Below are positions 42,818-52,762 of a DNA stretch of 64,000 nucleotides, piece after piece. Position 1 is the stretch's first letter, and every line of letters begins with the position of its first letter. Where the stretch lies: positions 1,488,001 through 1,552,000 of the forward strand of contig CP040678.1 in NCBI GenBank assembly GCA_005954745.1. Direction: 5' to 3'. The notes under the pieces were generated by a model. That model was not told where the DNA came from, searched no databases, and saw only the letters and a list, made by a program, of their open reading frames with translations. The translations under genes were made by a program, and so were the position numbers. The stretch comes from Halostella pelagica (GTDB taxonomy: Archaea > Halobacteriota > Halobacteria > Halobacteriales > Natronoarchaeaceae).

Positions 42818-44611
42818 CTACTCGTGGGCGAAGTAGGTCACGGACTCGTCGTCACCGTGTCCGTCGACCCGCGCGAACCCGACGCGCACGAACTGCACCA
42901 TCTCGTCGGCGTCAGTGCCGGCGAACGCCGGTTCCGCGTAGCCCGTCACGTCGCCCTCCGGCGTCCGGAGACGCACGGAGACGGTCTCCTCGCCGGCTGG
43001 CACCCAGTGAACCACGTCGGCCTCGCCCTCTCGGACGACTTCGATGTCGTCGTCCGTGTAGCGGAGTTCGCTGCCGTCGTACTCCACGGGGCCGTACCCC
43101 TTGAGCCAGAGTTTTTCCCCCGCTTCGGGCAGGTCTGCCGACTCGATCACCACGGCGTCGTCGACGGGGAGCGACCGCCGACCGCGGTCCTCGTGTTCGG
43201 GATGGACCGGCGGCGTCCCCTCGCCAGGTGCGTCGCCGGCGAGAGGGAGTTCGACCGTTCCGAAGTCGCCGTTATCCCCGGATTCGCGAACGAAGAAGTA
43301 GCGGTTTGCATCGTCGTCGATCAGGTCGCGGTTGTGCGAGTACACCGCGCTCATCGCCAGGTCGACGTCGCTCGTAGAGGTGCCGAGTTCGACCATCGCA
43401 TCGGTGATGGCCTCCCCGCGGATCCCGCGGCGTCGGAAGGCCGCGACGGTGGGGGCTCGCGGGTCGTCCCAGCCGTCGAGTTCACCCTCGTCGATGAGCT
43501 GTTTGATAGTCGAGGTGGACATCTTCACGTCGAAGGCGTCGATCTGCACGTGGCCCCAGTGGAGCACCTCGGGGTACTCCCAGCCGAAGTAGTCGTAGAC
43601 GAACCGCTGGCGCTTCGCGGAGTCCTGCAGGTCGATCCCCCTGATTATGTGCGTGACGTCGAGGAGGTGGTCGTCGACGCCGCTCTGGAAGTCGAGCATC
43701 GGCCAGCACCGGTACTCGGACGCCTCCTCACGCGGATGGGGCGTGTCGATCATGCGGAACGCGACCCAGTCACGGAGCGCCGGGTTCTTGTGCTCGATGT
43801 CGGTCCGGACCCGCAGCACCATCTCGCCGCTGTCGTACTCGCCGTCGACCATCGCCTCGAACTCCGACAGCGTCGTCTCGGCGTCCTTGTCGCGGTGGGG
43901 GCACGCCTCGCCGCTGTTTTTCATGTCGGAGAAATCGCCCTGCGGGCACGAACAGGTGTACGCGCCGCCTTTCTCGATCAGGTCGCGGGCGTGGTCGTAG
44001 TAGGTCTCCATCCGGTCGCTGGCGCGGTAGACGGCGTCCGGGTCGAAGCCGAGATACTCGATGTCCTCGATGATCTGGTCGTAGGCGTCGAGGTCGGGCC
44101 GCTTCGTCTCGGGGTCGGTGTCGTCGAACCGGACGCAGAACCAGCCGTCGTACATCTCCTTGTACGTCCCGATGACGGCGGGCATCCGCGCGTGGCCGAT
44201 GTGCCACGGGCCGTTGGGGTTCGGCGCGACGCGCATCCGGATCTCGTCGTATTCGTCGCCGTCCTGACGAGCCAGCGAGTCAGCGCTCGTGGAGCTTGGC
44301 TCCACGACGTTCGGCAGGTCCGGTAGAGCCTGATCGTCGCCCTCGTCCTCAGCCAGGATCTCCTCCAGTTCGTCCGGCGCGAGTTCCTCCAGGCGTTCGA
44401 CTCGCTCCTCGTGGGAGAGGTTGTTGACCTCCGCGATGACGCCGCCCGCGACGCCGGGAACCTCGTCGCCGTGCTCCCGGAACTCCGGGTTCTCGCCCAT
44501 CAGCGGCCCCATGATCGCGCCGACGTCGGCGTCGCTCTCGTGTTTCACTGCGTTGAGCAACGCGTGTTTCTCGGCGGCCGTCTCTATGCTCTCTCGGAGT
44601 TCCTGATCCAT
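42818..44611 (-). CDS. gltX: Glutamyl-tRNA synthetase (archaeal type)
   Basis: A 597-residue class I synthetase. The N-terminal 110 residues are the archaeal extension. RVAPNPNGPWHIGHARMPAV holds the HIGH motif and DAFDVKMSTSTIKQLI holds KMSKS (as KMSTS). The C-terminal beta-barrel region (RSLPVDDAVVIESADLPEAGE) reads the anticodon. Archaeal GluRS also charges tRNA-Gln with Glu, later amidated by GatDE. Length is slightly above usual. Confidence 0.95.
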   Translation of the reverse strand: MDQELRESIETAAEKHALLNAVKHESDADVGAIMGPLMGENPEFREHGDEVPGVAGGVIAEVNNLSHEERVERLEELAPDELEEILAEDEGDDQALPDLPNVVEPSSTSADSLARQDGDEYDEIRMRVAPNPNGPWHIGHARMPAVIGTYKEMYDGWFCVRFDDTDPETKRPDLDAYDQIIEDIEYLGFDPDAVYRASDRMETYYDHARDLIEKGGAYTCSCPQGDFSDMKNSGEACPHRDKDAETTLSEFEAMVDGEYDSGEMVLRVRTDIEHKNPALRDWVAFRMIDTPHPREEASEYRCWPMLDFQSGVDDHLLDVTHIIRGIDLQDSAKRQRFVYDYFGWEYPEVLHWGHVQIDAFDVKMSTSTIKQLIDEGELDGWDDPRAPTVAAFRRRGIRGEAITDAMVELGTSTSDVDLAMSAVYSHNRDLIDDDANRYFFVRESGDNGDFGTVELPLAGDAPGEGTPPVHPEHEDRGRRSLPVDDAVVIESADLPEAGEKLWLKGYGPVEYDGSELRYTDDDIEVVREGEADVVHWVPAGEETVSVRLRTPEGDVTGYAEPAFAGTDADEMVQFVRVGFARVDGHGDDESVTYFAHE

Positions 44612-44719
44612 TACGTCGGGCTACCGGGGCCGGAGACAAAATCCCCGCGGATCCGTTTTCCCCCCGTTCTCGGGCCATTCCCCGCGGCTTTCTTGTGGAC
44701 AGACCGGCAAGATACGGCA

Positions 44720-46030
44720 ATGGCAAGTACGGGAAGCGGTCTGGACCGAAACCGGATCGCGTGGTGGGCGGTCGCCGCCGTTCTGTTCGCCGCCCTGGGG
44801 ACGGTGGTGTACACCTACATCGGAACGTTCGTCCTCGGGCTGTTCGTCTACTACGCGACACGGCGTATCCACCGGCGGATGCGCGACCGAATCAGCCCGC
44901 CGAGCCTCGCCGCCATCGTCTCCCTGCTGACGATATCCGCCCCCGTCCTCCTCTTGTTCGGCTACACCGTCGTCATCGGCGCACAGGAACTCGCCGCGGT
45001 CGCACCGAACGCGTCGGCGTACACCGCCGCGCTCGACCCGTACATGGACATCGAGTGGATACAGGACCCCCGGAAGGGGCTCAGCCTGCTAACGGAAAAC
45101 CCACAACTCCTCCAGGAGTTCGGGTCAGCCGAGGGGATCCGCGATGCCGTAAACGCCGTCACGACCTACCTCGGCGTCATCGTCAACGCCCTCCTGCACC
45201 TCTTTGTCGCCCTCGCCATCGGGTTCTACCTCCTGCGCGACGACCGCCGGTTCTCCCGGTGGTTCCGCTCGGAGTTCGCCGGAGAGGGGTCTGCGACCGC
45301 CGCGTATCTCACCGCCGTCGATCGCAACCTCGACTCGATCTACTTCGGAAACATCCTCTTTGCCGCCGCAAACGCAGTCGTCGGAACCGTCGTGTACAAC
45401 GCACTCAGCCTGTTCGCTCCGCCGGAACTCGGCGTTCCCGTACCGACGCTACTGGGCCTGCTCACCGGGGCCGGGAGCCTCGTCCCCGTCGTCGGGATGA
45501 AGATCGTCTGGGTCCCCGCGGCGCTGTATCTCATCGTCGTCGCCGCCGTTACCGACCCGTCGTTGCTGTGGTTCGGTCTGCTCTTTGCCGGCGTCGTGTT
45601 CCTGTTCGTCGACACGGTTCCCGAGGTACTCCTGCGGCCGTACATCTCCGGTCGAGACCTGCACGTCGGCCTGGTCCTCTTCGCCTACATCTTCGGGCCG
45701 CTCCTGTTCGGATGGTACGGCCTCTTCCTCGGCCCGCTGATCATCGTTCTGGTCGTCGAGTTCGTCCGCATCATCCTCCCAGAACTCGTCCGCGGCGAAC
45801 CGCTGACGCCGACGACGTCCGCTCCGCCCCCGGCGGAACTCGACCCGCCTGAAAGCAACGCGGGCGACACCGCCGACGCGGACGACGACGTACTCCCACC
45901 GGAGTCGGAGGAAGGAGCGACCGCCGGCGCGGACGAGTCGGCGGCGGGAACGGTAGACGGCGCGTCGACGGACGACCCGGAAGAGTCGTCGACGGACGAC
46001 CCCCGTTCGGACGAGTCGCCCACTGACTGA
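44720..46030 (+). CDS. AI-2E/PerM family membrane protein
   Basis: A 436-residue protein with about eight helices. LFVYYATRRIHRRMRDR, ALAIGFYLLRDDRRFSRWF and LRPYISGRDLHVGLVLFAYIFGPLLFGWYGLFLGPLI (residues about 305-345) are typical of the AI-2E exporter family (formerly DUF20). The last 90 residues are an acidic cytoplasmic tail. Some members export autoinducer-2 or act as Na+/H+ antiporters; archaeal role unknown. Confidence 0.9.
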   Translation: MASTGSGLDRNRIAWWAVAAVLFAALGTVVYTYIGTFVLGLFVYYATRRIHRRMRDRISPPSLAAIVSLLTISAPVLLLFGYTVVIGAQELAAVAPNASAYTAALDPYMDIEWIQDPRKGLSLLTENPQLLQEFGSAEGIRDAVNAVTTYLGVIVNALLHLFVALAIGFYLLRDDRRFSRWFRSEFAGEGSATAAYLTAVDRNLDSIYFGNILFAAANAVVGTVVYNALSLFAPPELGVPVPTLLGLLTGAGSLVPVVGMKIVWVPAALYLIVVAAVTDPSLLWFGLLFAGVVFLFVDTVPEVLLRPYISGRDLHVGLVLFAYIFGPLLFGWYGLFLGPLIIVLVVEFVRIILPELVRGEPLTPTTSAPPPAELDPPESNAGDTADADDDVLPPESEEGATAGADESAAGTVDGASTDDPEESSTDDPRSDESPTD

Positions 46031-46115
46031 CCAACGGACGCAGCATCCGCCGCGACGGCCGAACGGCCCTGTGCAGGGCGGCCGGTTTTTTGTCCACCGA
46101 GACCGTCGCCCGCGC

Positions 46116-46607
46116 ATGGGCAGAGTCAACGCCGACGAGATGGAGTGGACGACTCTGGAGGAAGGCGAGACGTTCTTCAAGCGCAAACAGCTGGGCGACG
46201 CCGCAGGCGGCGAGCGGATCGGCTGTAGCCTGTACGAGATACCCGCCGGGCGACGGTCCTGGCCGTACCACTATCACACCGGAAACGAAGAGGCGATATT
46301 CGTCCTCGACGGTCGCGGGACGCTCAGACTCGACGGCGAGTCGATGCCGCTGGTACCGGGCGATTACGTGGCGCTCCCGGGGAACGAGCGCGGCGCGCAC
46401 CGCGTCGTAAACGATTCCGATGGAGCGCTCAGATATCTGATGCCCTCGACGATGGACGAACCGGACGTGACGGTGTATCCCGACACGGGGAAGATCGGTG
46501 TGTTCGTCGGTGCGGCACCCGGCGGCAGGGGCGAACGGAGCCTCCAGGGCTACTACCAAACCGACGACACCGTCGACTACTGGACGAACGACGGGTCGAC
46601 GGACTGA
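46116..46607 (+). CDS. Cupin-domain protein
   Basis: A 163-residue single cupin. RRSWPYHYHTGNEEAIFVLDGRG carries the H-x-H...E metal ligands and MPLVPGDYVALPGNERGAHRVVND the second motif with its His, so the four-ligand site is intact. The end MPSTMDEPDVTVYPDTGKIGVF is a common extension in this subgroup. It may bind sugars or act on a small molecule; no context. It converges with idsA. Confidence 0.9.
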   Translation: MGRVNADEMEWTTLEEGETFFKRKQLGDAAGGERIGCSLYEIPAGRRSWPYHYHTGNEEAIFVLDGRGTLRLDGESMPLVPGDYVALPGNERGAHRVVNDSDGALRYLMPSTMDEPDVTVYPDTGKIGVFVGAAPGGRGERSLQGYYQTDDTVDYWTNDGSTD

Positions 46608-46648
46608 CCGCTGTCGAAGAGCGAACTCGGAGAGAAGGGACCGGTCAC

Positions 46649-46726
46649 AGGGACTGTTGTCATGCAGTTCGGCAGGTCGCCGACGCGGGGTCGGCGACCA
46701 TCGGTACACAGTGACACTGATCCCTA
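46649..46726. repeat. 78-bp inverted-end element with 10-bp hairpin (copy A2)
   Basis: On the minus strand it begins TAGGGATC directly after the idsA stop and ends in CAGTCCCT. GGTCGCCGAC/GTCGGCGACC (46675-46699) is a perfect 10-bp hairpin inside. Over the first 50 bases its minus strand matches copy A3 at 41 positions without gaps. Confidence 0.7.
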
Positions 46727-47776
46727 TCAGTGTCCCCGTTCGATGAGGTAGTCCGCTATCTGCTCCAGCAGCCGCCGGGCGTCGTTTTCGGGCAGGACCT
46801 CCAGCCGGTCTTTCCCCGTCTCGACGAGTTCCTGTGCCGTCTCTTTGGCGTAGTCGATGCTACCGGCCGCTTCGAGCGCCTCGACGGCCTCGTCGATCTC
46901 CGCTTCGGTGACGGCGTCGACATCGTCGGTCCCGACCAACGAGTCGACGTCGACGCCCTGTTTGCGGGCGTGCAGGGTGATCAGTGTCTGCTTGTTCTCG
47001 ACGAGGTCGCTCCCGCGCTGTTTGCCGAGCTGTTCGCTCGGGACCGTCAGGTCGAGAACGTCATCCTGGATCTGGAACGCCCGGCCGACGTCTAAGCCGT
47101 AGCCGTACAGGGCGTCGACGGTTTCCTCGTCGGCACCCAGCAGGATCGCCGGAAGCGCGGCGCTTGCGGCGTACAGCACGGCCGTCTTCTGTTCGACCAT
47201 CCGGAGATACTCCTCCGGAAGCACGTCCGTCCGAGTCTCGAACTCGACGTCCAGCGACTGCCCTTCGCAGATCTGCGTACAGGTGTTCGCCAGCACGTCG
47301 AGCGCCTCCACCGACCGCTCCGCCGGCGCACCGGTCTCCAGCATGATCTCGAACGCCTTCGAGTACAGCGTGTCGCCGGCGAGGATCGCCGTTTCGAGGT
47401 CGTACTCTCGGTGAACTGCGGGGACGCCGCGGCGCAGGTCGTCGTCGTCCATGATGTCGTCGTGGATCAGCGTAAACGACTGGATCACTTCCACGCTGAC
47501 CGCGGCGGACATGATGTCTATCTCCTCGCCCGAGAGGTCGGGGAACGACCGGTAATCCGCCGTCTGGTGTGCCTCCTCCGCAAGCGACTCGGCGACTGCG
47601 AGCAGGACCGTCGGCCGGAGGCGCTTCCCGCCGGCATCGAGGAGATACCGAGAGGCTTCGTACAGACGTTCCGGTTCCGCTATCGGCAGCGACTCCGAGA
47701 TGGCTTCGTTGACCGTTTCGCGCCGCTCGGCGACCGCCGACAGCACCGTCTCTTCGCGCGCCTCGGGACTCGTCAT
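46727..47776 (-). CDS. idsA: Geranylgeranyl/farnesyl diphosphate synthase
   Basis: A 349-residue trans-prenyl synthase. LDAGGKRLRPTVLLAVAESL starts the fold, LIHDDIMDDDDLRRG is the first Asp-rich motif, and FQIQDDVLDLTVPSEQLGKQRGSDL the second. It condenses IPP with allylic diphosphates to C15-C25 chains for archaeal ether lipids. The residues ahead of the first motif that set chain length cannot be read reliably. Four bases after the RNase J stop, same operon as mvk-ipk. Confidence 0.95.
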   Translation of the reverse strand: MTSPEAREETVLSAVAERRETVNEAISESLPIAEPERLYEASRYLLDAGGKRLRPTVLLAVAESLAEEAHQTADYRSFPDLSGEEIDIMSAAVSVEVIQSFTLIHDDIMDDDDLRRGVPAVHREYDLETAILAGDTLYSKAFEIMLETGAPAERSVEALDVLANTCTQICEGQSLDVEFETRTDVLPEEYLRMVEQKTAVLYAASAALPAILLGADEETVDALYGYGLDVGRAFQIQDDVLDLTVPSEQLGKQRGSDLVENKQTLITLHARKQGVDVDSLVGTDDVDAVTEAEIDEAVEALEAAGSIDYAKETAQELVETGKDRLEVLPENDARRLLEQIADYLIERGH

Positions 47777-47779
47777 TAC

Positions 47780-49126
47780 TTATTCGACCAGTTGGATCAG
47801 ATTGCCGTTTCGAGTGACGTGCAGGTCGCGGCCCATCTTGTACCCCTCGCTCTCGCAGAGGTTGACGTACGACGAGTAGCCGCTCATGTCCTGGTGCGCC
47901 GGGATGACGTTCTGGGGCTGGAGTGCGTCCAGCATCTCGTAGTGGCCCTCCTGGTTCAGGTGGCCGGAGACGTGGATGTCGTCGTAGATGCGCGCGCCCT
48001 GCATGCGAAGGAGACGCTCGGACTGGTAGCGCTGGCCCTCGTTCGTCGGCTCCGGGATGACCCGTGCCGAGAAGACGACTTTGTCGCCGTCTTCCAGTTC
48101 GTACGGCGTCTCGCCGCGGCCCATACGCGTGAGCATCGCGCGGGGTTCGCCCTGGTGTCCCGTCACGACGGGGAGGTAATCCTCCTTGCCCTCCTTCATG
48201 ATCCGCTTGAACGTGCGGTCGACTGACTTGCGGTGGCCGAACATCCCCAGGTCCTCGGGGAAGTCGACGAAGTCGAGTCGCTCGGCCGTACCGGAGTACT
48301 TCTCCATCGAGCGGCCCAGAAGCACCGGCTGACGGCCGATGTCCTTGGCGAACTCGACGAGACTGCGGACGCGCGCGATGTGACTGGAGAACGTCGTCGC
48401 GACGATACCGCCGTCGTAGTCCTCCATCGAGTACAGCGCGTCCTTCAGGTGACGCCGCGCGACGGATTCGCTCGGCGTCCGGCCTTTCTTGTTGGCGTTG
48501 GTACAGTCCTCGATGTAACAGAGGACGCCCTCGCCCTCGCGGCCGATCTCTCGGAACCGCTTCATGTCGATGGGGTCGCCGATGACCGGCGTGTGGTCCA
48601 TCCGCTTGTCGAGGCCGTACACGATAGCGCCCTCGGGCGTGTGCAGAACCGGGTTGATCGCGTCGATGATCGAGTGAGTGACGTTGACGAACTCGAGTTC
48701 GTTCCGCTCACCGATAGACATCATCTCGCCCGCTTCCATCTTCACGAGGTTGTTCTCGACGCCGAACTTCTGCTCGCTCTCTATCTGCTGTTTCACCAGT
48801 TCGATAGTAAAGGGCGTCGCGACGATAGGCGCGTTGTAGCGGTGGGCGAGTTTGCTGATCGCACCGATGTGGTCGAGGTGACCGTGGGTCGGCACGATGG
48901 CTTTCACGTCGCCTTCGAGTTCGCTCATCACCCGGTCGTCGGGGATAGCGCCCATGTCGATCAGGTCGAGGCTGTGCATCTTCTCGGTCTCGACGTTGTC
49001 GTGGATGAGAACCTGCGAGAGGTTCAGACCCATGTCGAAGATGACAACGTCGTCACCCGCGCGAACGGCCGTCATCTGCCGGCCGACTTCTTCGTAACCG
49101 CCGATGGTTGCAATTTCGATTTCCAT
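47780..49126 (-). CDS. rnj: Archaeal RNase J
   Basis: A 448-residue metallo-beta-lactamase ribonuclease. [16 protein letters not shown] holds HxHx[18 protein letters not shown] and [15 protein letters not shown] bind the metals, and [26 protein letters not shown] is motif of the beta-CASP part (residues about 385-420). It is a 5'-3' exonuclease in mRNA decay. Start 49126 ([10 protein letters not shown]) matches family length; the frame upstream is not conserved. Confidence 0.94.
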   Translation of the reverse strand: MEIEIATIGGYEEVGRQMTAVRAGDDVVIFDMGLNLSQVLIHDNVETEKMHSLDLIDMGAIPDDRVMSELEGDVKAIVPTHGHLDHIGAISKLAHRYNAPIVATPFTIELVKQQIESEQKFGVENNLVKMEAGEMMSIGERNELEFVNVTHSIIDAINPVLHTPEGAIVYGLDKRMDHTPVIGDPIDMKRFREIGREGEGVLCYIEDCTNANKKGRTPSESVARRHLKDALYSMEDYDGGIVATTFSSHIARVRSLVEFAKDIGRQPVLLGRSMEKYSGTAERLDFVDFPEDLGMFGHRKSVDRTFKRIMKEGKEDYLPVVTGHQGEPRAMLTRMGRGETPYELEDGDKVVFSARVIPEPTNEGQRYQSERLLRMQGARIYDDIHVSGHLNQEGHYEMLDALQPQNVIPAHQDMSGYSSYVNLCESEGYKMGRDLHVTRNGNLIQLVE

Positions 49127-49510
49127 TGTTTGATCCGAGCATCGAAAGCCACGGTGGGTGGCGATGTCGCTCACTGAAACCCCCGCGGGGTGTGGATACG
49201 TCGACCCCGGCGTCTTACAGCACGTCGGCCACGCACCCGCTATGCACGACGGTCTGTACAGTCGTGCACTTGCCCGCGGGTTTCCGTTACTCGTTCCTAC
49301 ACACCCTGCTCTTAAAAACTGCGTGGGTTAGGCGATGGATGTACGTTTCCACCATCGTACGACCTGACGTTCCCGAATACGGTCGTTTCGAATTCGTGAT
49401 AGAGCAATATGCGCTCGCACAACGTTCTACGAGGAAAACGACATGGAGACGTGGGACACGTACTGAAACGCAAACGCTGAGCCGGTCTCGGGGGGTCTTT
49501 CGGCCCTATC
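49127..49510. other. Gap upstream of RNase J with a leader hairpin
   Basis: No gene is seen. A TTTTTAAG-like TATA element on the minus strand (near 49311-49318) predicts a leader of about 165 nt for RNase J. It contains TGCACGAC/GTCGTGCA (49243-49268), an 8-bp stem with a 10-nt loop. The rest holds nothing clear. Confidence 0.4.
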
Positions 49511-50251
49511 TCACCGCGACTCGATCGTCGTCCCCGGCCGCTCGCCGGCGAGGAACGCGTCCAGGCCGTCGAGGTCGAACACCGAGGCCGGGCGGTCCAG
49601 CGCAAGCAACTCCCGTACTTTCCCCGCCATGCCGCCGCTGACGTCCGTCGCGTCACTTCCCCCGAGAGCGTCTGCCACGTCGCCGAACGCGTCGATACGA
49701 GGGATCACGTCGCCGTCGGCGTCGAGAACGCCCGGCACCGTCGAACAGACGCCGATGCGGTCCGCGCCAATCGCTTTTCCGACGTGCGTGACTATCTCGT
49801 CGCCGGAAAGCACTGTGACGCCTTTCCCCTCGTGGGCGACCACGTCGCCGTGAAGCACCGGAACGAACCCCTCTCCGAGCATCGTCGAGACCTGGTCGGT
49901 CGGGAGCGATAGCCGCGCCGCGTCAGCACGGGCCGCCGCGGAAAGAGGGTGAACGGGGAGCGCGGGAACGTCCCGTTCGCGCAGGCGCTCGACGACGAAC
50001 CGGTTCAACGTCGTCATCGCGCCGTGGATGGCGAGCGCCCCGTCCGCGTCCTGCGTTCCATCGGTCGTCGAAACACCGTGTTCGTCGGCGTGAGGGTGGC
50101 CGAAGCTGCCGCCGCCGTGAACGACGACGAGGTCGTCGGTCGACGCGTCGGCGATGTGGTCGGCCGCGCGGTCGAGCGCCCGTCCGTCAAGCGTCTCGTC
50201 GCGCTCTTTGTCCGTGATGACGCTTCCACCGAGTTTGACGACGGTGGTCAC
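49511..50251 (-). CDS. ipk: Isopentenyl phosphate kinase
   Basis: A 246-residue amino-acid-kinase fold enzyme. TVVKLGGSVITDKERDE and VVVHGGGSFGHPHADEHG (with the catalytic His) are diagnostic; SGGMAGKVRELLAL is the C-terminal Lys/Gly motif. It phosphorylates isopentenyl phosphate to IPP, the last step of the archaeal mevalonate branch. It starts with GTG that overlaps the mevalonate kinase stop (GTGA). Confidence 0.95.
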   Translation of the reverse strand: MTTVVKLGGSVITDKERDETLDGRALDRAADHIADASTDDLVVVHGGGSFGHPHADEHGVSTTDGTQDADGALAIHGAMTTLNRFVVERLRERDVPALPVHPLSAAARADAARLSLPTDQVSTMLGEGFVPVLHGDVVAHEGKGVTVLSGDEIVTHVGKAIGADRIGVCSTVPGVLDADGDVIPRIDAFGDVADALGGSDATDVSGGMAGKVRELLALDRPASVFDLDGLDAFLAGERPGTTIESR

Positions 50252-51276
50252 GACGACTCCACCCGGACTCCGTCCGTTGCTAGTTCCGCGCGGAACGCCG
50301 TCTCGCATCCGGGCGTGAACTCGAGTGCGGTTTCGGTCTCGTCCGTCTCGTCCAGCGCGACGATGCAACCGCCGCCGCCCGCGCCGGTGAGTTTCGCGCC
50401 GCGAGCGCCGGCGTCGCGGGCCGCCCACACCATCGAATCCAGTGACCGCGAGGAGACGCCGAGCGCCTCCAGCAGACCGTGGTTGAAGTCCATCAGGTCG
50501 CCGAGTTCGTCGATCCGGTCGCTCTCTGGGTCCTCGGCGGCGTCCGCGAGTACCTGTTCGCCCCGCCGGACGATGTCGCCGATGGCCTCGACCGTATCCG
50601 CCGCGAACCCGTACTCGTCGCGGAGTTCTCGGACGCCCGCGACGAGTTTCCCGGTGTCGCCCGCGCCGCCGTCGAAGCCGATGACGAACGGGAGATCCGG
50701 CGCGCCGATCCCGCGGCAGTCGTCGCCCTCGACGCGGACGGCACCGCCCGTCGCCGAGCAGAACGTGTCCGCGCGGGAGGCCTGCCCCTTCTGTACGTCG
50801 TACTCCGCGCGGAACGCGCGGTCGGCGATCGTTTCGGACGACAGTTCGACGCCGAGTTCACGCGTGGCGGCGTCGATACCCGCTACCGTCACGGCGGCCG
50901 ACGACCCCAGTCCGGCCCCGAGCGGTATGTCGCTCGCTATCGAAACGTCGAACCCCACCGCAGGCGCGTCCTCACCGCGCTGTTCGGCGACGGCGTCGCG
51001 GGCCTGATCGACGGCGGCGTCGACGTACCCCATCGCCGCCTCGACCAGTGACTCCGAGACGTCGATGTCCGGGTGCCCGTCGGCGTCGCCGCTGTACTCG
51101 ACGGTGAACCCGTCGAGCGAGAGGTCCTCCGCGTGGACCCGTAGTTTGCTGTCGGACCGCTGCTCGACGGTGACCCGTGCGCGCCGCTCGATGGCGCACG
51201 GGACCGCCGGTTCGCCGTAGACGACCGCGTGCTCCCCGAACAGATACACCTTGCCGGGAGCGCTCGACGTGACCAT
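50248..51276 (-). CDS. mvk: Mevalonate kinase
   Basis: A 342-residue GHMP kinase. SSAPGKVYLFGEHAVVYGEP starts it, DIPLGAGLGSSAAVTVAGI is the ATP loop, and KLTGAGGGGCIVAL is motif 3. It makes mevalonate 5-phosphate, two steps before IPK. It is first of mvk-ipk, which lead to RNase J and idsA. Confidence 0.96.
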   Translation of the reverse strand: MVTSSAPGKVYLFGEHAVVYGEPAVPCAIERRARVTVEQRSDSKLRVHAEDLSLDGFTVEYSGDADGHPDIDVSESLVEAAMGYVDAAVDQARDAVAEQRGEDAPAVGFDVSIASDIPLGAGLGSSAAVTVAGIDAATRELGVELSSETIADRAFRAEYDVQKGQASRADTFCSATGGAVRVEGDDCRGIGAPDLPFVIGFDGGAGDTGKLVAGVRELRDEYGFAADTVEAIGDIVRRGEQVLADAAEDPESDRIDELGDLMDFNHGLLEALGVSSRSLDSMVWAARDAGARGAKLTGAGGGGCIVALDETDETETALEFTPGCETAFRAELATDGVRVESS

Positions 51277-51337
51277 ACCGGCCCCTGCGCGCCGAGGTGG
51301 TTAGGAGTTTTCGGACCGTCGCTCGCTCTCACTCCGG

Positions 51338-52675
51338 TTACGACCGCTCCTCGACGCGCATCGTCATCGTCTGTTTCGGATGGACCGTCAGCGACGGGAG
51401 CAGTTCCAGCGGCGTCTCTCCGACGAAGTCGAGACGGTAGTCGCCGGCGACGGTCGCCACTATCAGTTTCGCCTCCAGCAGCGCCAGGTGCTTACCGATG
51501 CAGTGACGCGGTCCCCCGCCGAACGGGAAGTACGCAAACCGCGGACGCTCATTCGCGCGCTCCGGCCGCCAGCGTTCCGGGTCGAACGTCTCGGGGTCGT
51601 CCCAGAACCGCTCTGAGCGGTGCACGCCCCACTGCGGAAGCATCAGAGACGTTCCGGCGTCGACGTCGTAGCCCGCGAGCGTCACGTCGTCAGTCGGTTC
51701 GCGGAAGATGGTGTACACGGGCGGGTAGAGCCGCATCGCTTCCTGTATCACCCAGTCGACGTACTCGAACTCGCGGACGTGTTCCATCCCGGGCCGGTCG
51801 TCGCCAACCACGGCGTCGACTTCCTTGTGGACGCGACGCTCCGCCTCGGGATGCTCCGACAGCAGGAACCAGGTGTACGTCAGCGTCAGCGCCGTCGTGT
51901 CGTGGCCCGCAAGCAGCATCGTCATCATCTCGTCGCGCAACTGGTCCGGGGACTGCGCGCCCTCGTCTCGGGCGCGCATGAGAACCGAGAGGAAGTCCGT
52001 CGGGCCGTCCTCGCCGCCCGTCGTTCCCTCTCGTACAGCGATGATCTCGTCTAACACGTCGTCGAGCGTGGAGACGGCCCGCTCGAACTCCGCGTCGCCC
52101 GGCATCGGTGCCCACTCGGGCGCTGCGAACCGGATCGGATCCGGTTCGAATCGGGCACCCAGCGGCTCAAGTTGCTCCTGTATCGTCCGAACGCGACTGT
52201 CGGGCAACTCGACGCCCATCATCAGATCGAGAATGACGTCCAGCGTCACGCGCGTCATCGCGTCTTCGACATCTATCGTCTCGCCGGCGGTCCAAGAACC
52301 CACGCGGTCCGCGGCGTGGCCGGTGATCCGGTCTGCCATCCCGGCGAGTCGAGCCATCGAGAACGACGGCTGAGCCAGGTCGCGCTGACGTTCCCACGTC
52401 TCACCCTCGGAAAGCAACAGACCGTCTCCGAGCAGGTCACCCAGCGCGTCTCCCTGGAAGTCGGGTTTGCGGAACCGGTCGGCCTCCGAGACCAGCACGC
52501 GTTCGATGGCAGTCGGCGAACAGAGCACGTACGTGTCCATCGGCCCCATATCGAACCGCGATACGTCGCCGTAAGCCTCCTCCAGCGACTCGATGAATCG
52601 GAACGGGTTCCGCGAGTATCTTCGACTGTCGCCGAACAACGGTTCCCCGCTCGGTCCAGGGGGTGTTTCGGACAT
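51338..52675 (-). CDS. Cytochrome P450
   Basis: A 445-residue soluble P450. AGHDTTALTLTYTWFLL is the oxygen-binding I helix, EAMRLYPPVYTIFREP holds ExxR, and FGGGPRHCIGKHLAL binds the heme through Cys. It hydroxylates an unknown substrate and needs ferredoxin or another reductase, none adjacent. P450s are patchy in haloarchaea, and this one stands between the mevalonate and enolase operons, so transfer is possible. Confidence 0.93.
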   Translation of the reverse strand: MSETPPGPSGEPLFGDSRRYSRNPFRFIESLEEAYGDVSRFDMGPMDTYVLCSPTAIERVLVSEADRFRKPDFQGDALGDLLGDGLLLSEGETWERQRDLAQPSFSMARLAGMADRITGHAADRVGSWTAGETIDVEDAMTRVTLDVILDLMMGVELPDSRVRTIQEQLEPLGARFEPDPIRFAAPEWAPMPGDAEFERAVSTLDDVLDEIIAVREGTTGGEDGPTDFLSVLMRARDEGAQSPDQLRDEMMTMLLAGHDTTALTLTYTWFLLSEHPEAERRVHKEVDAVVGDDRPGMEHVREFEYVDWVIQEAMRLYPPVYTIFREPTDDVTLAGYDVDAGTSLMLPQWGVHRSERFWDDPETFDPERWRPERANERPRFAYFPFGGGPRHCIGKHLALLEAKLIVATVAGDYRLDFVGETPLELLPSLTVHPKQTMTMRVEERS

Positions 52676-52762
52676 CGTCCAGGCTAGGGACCGAAACCGC
52701 TTGAAGCTGGGGGCGTGCCCCTCGGCCACCGTTATACCCGTCTCGACGTCGTACAGCGAGCG

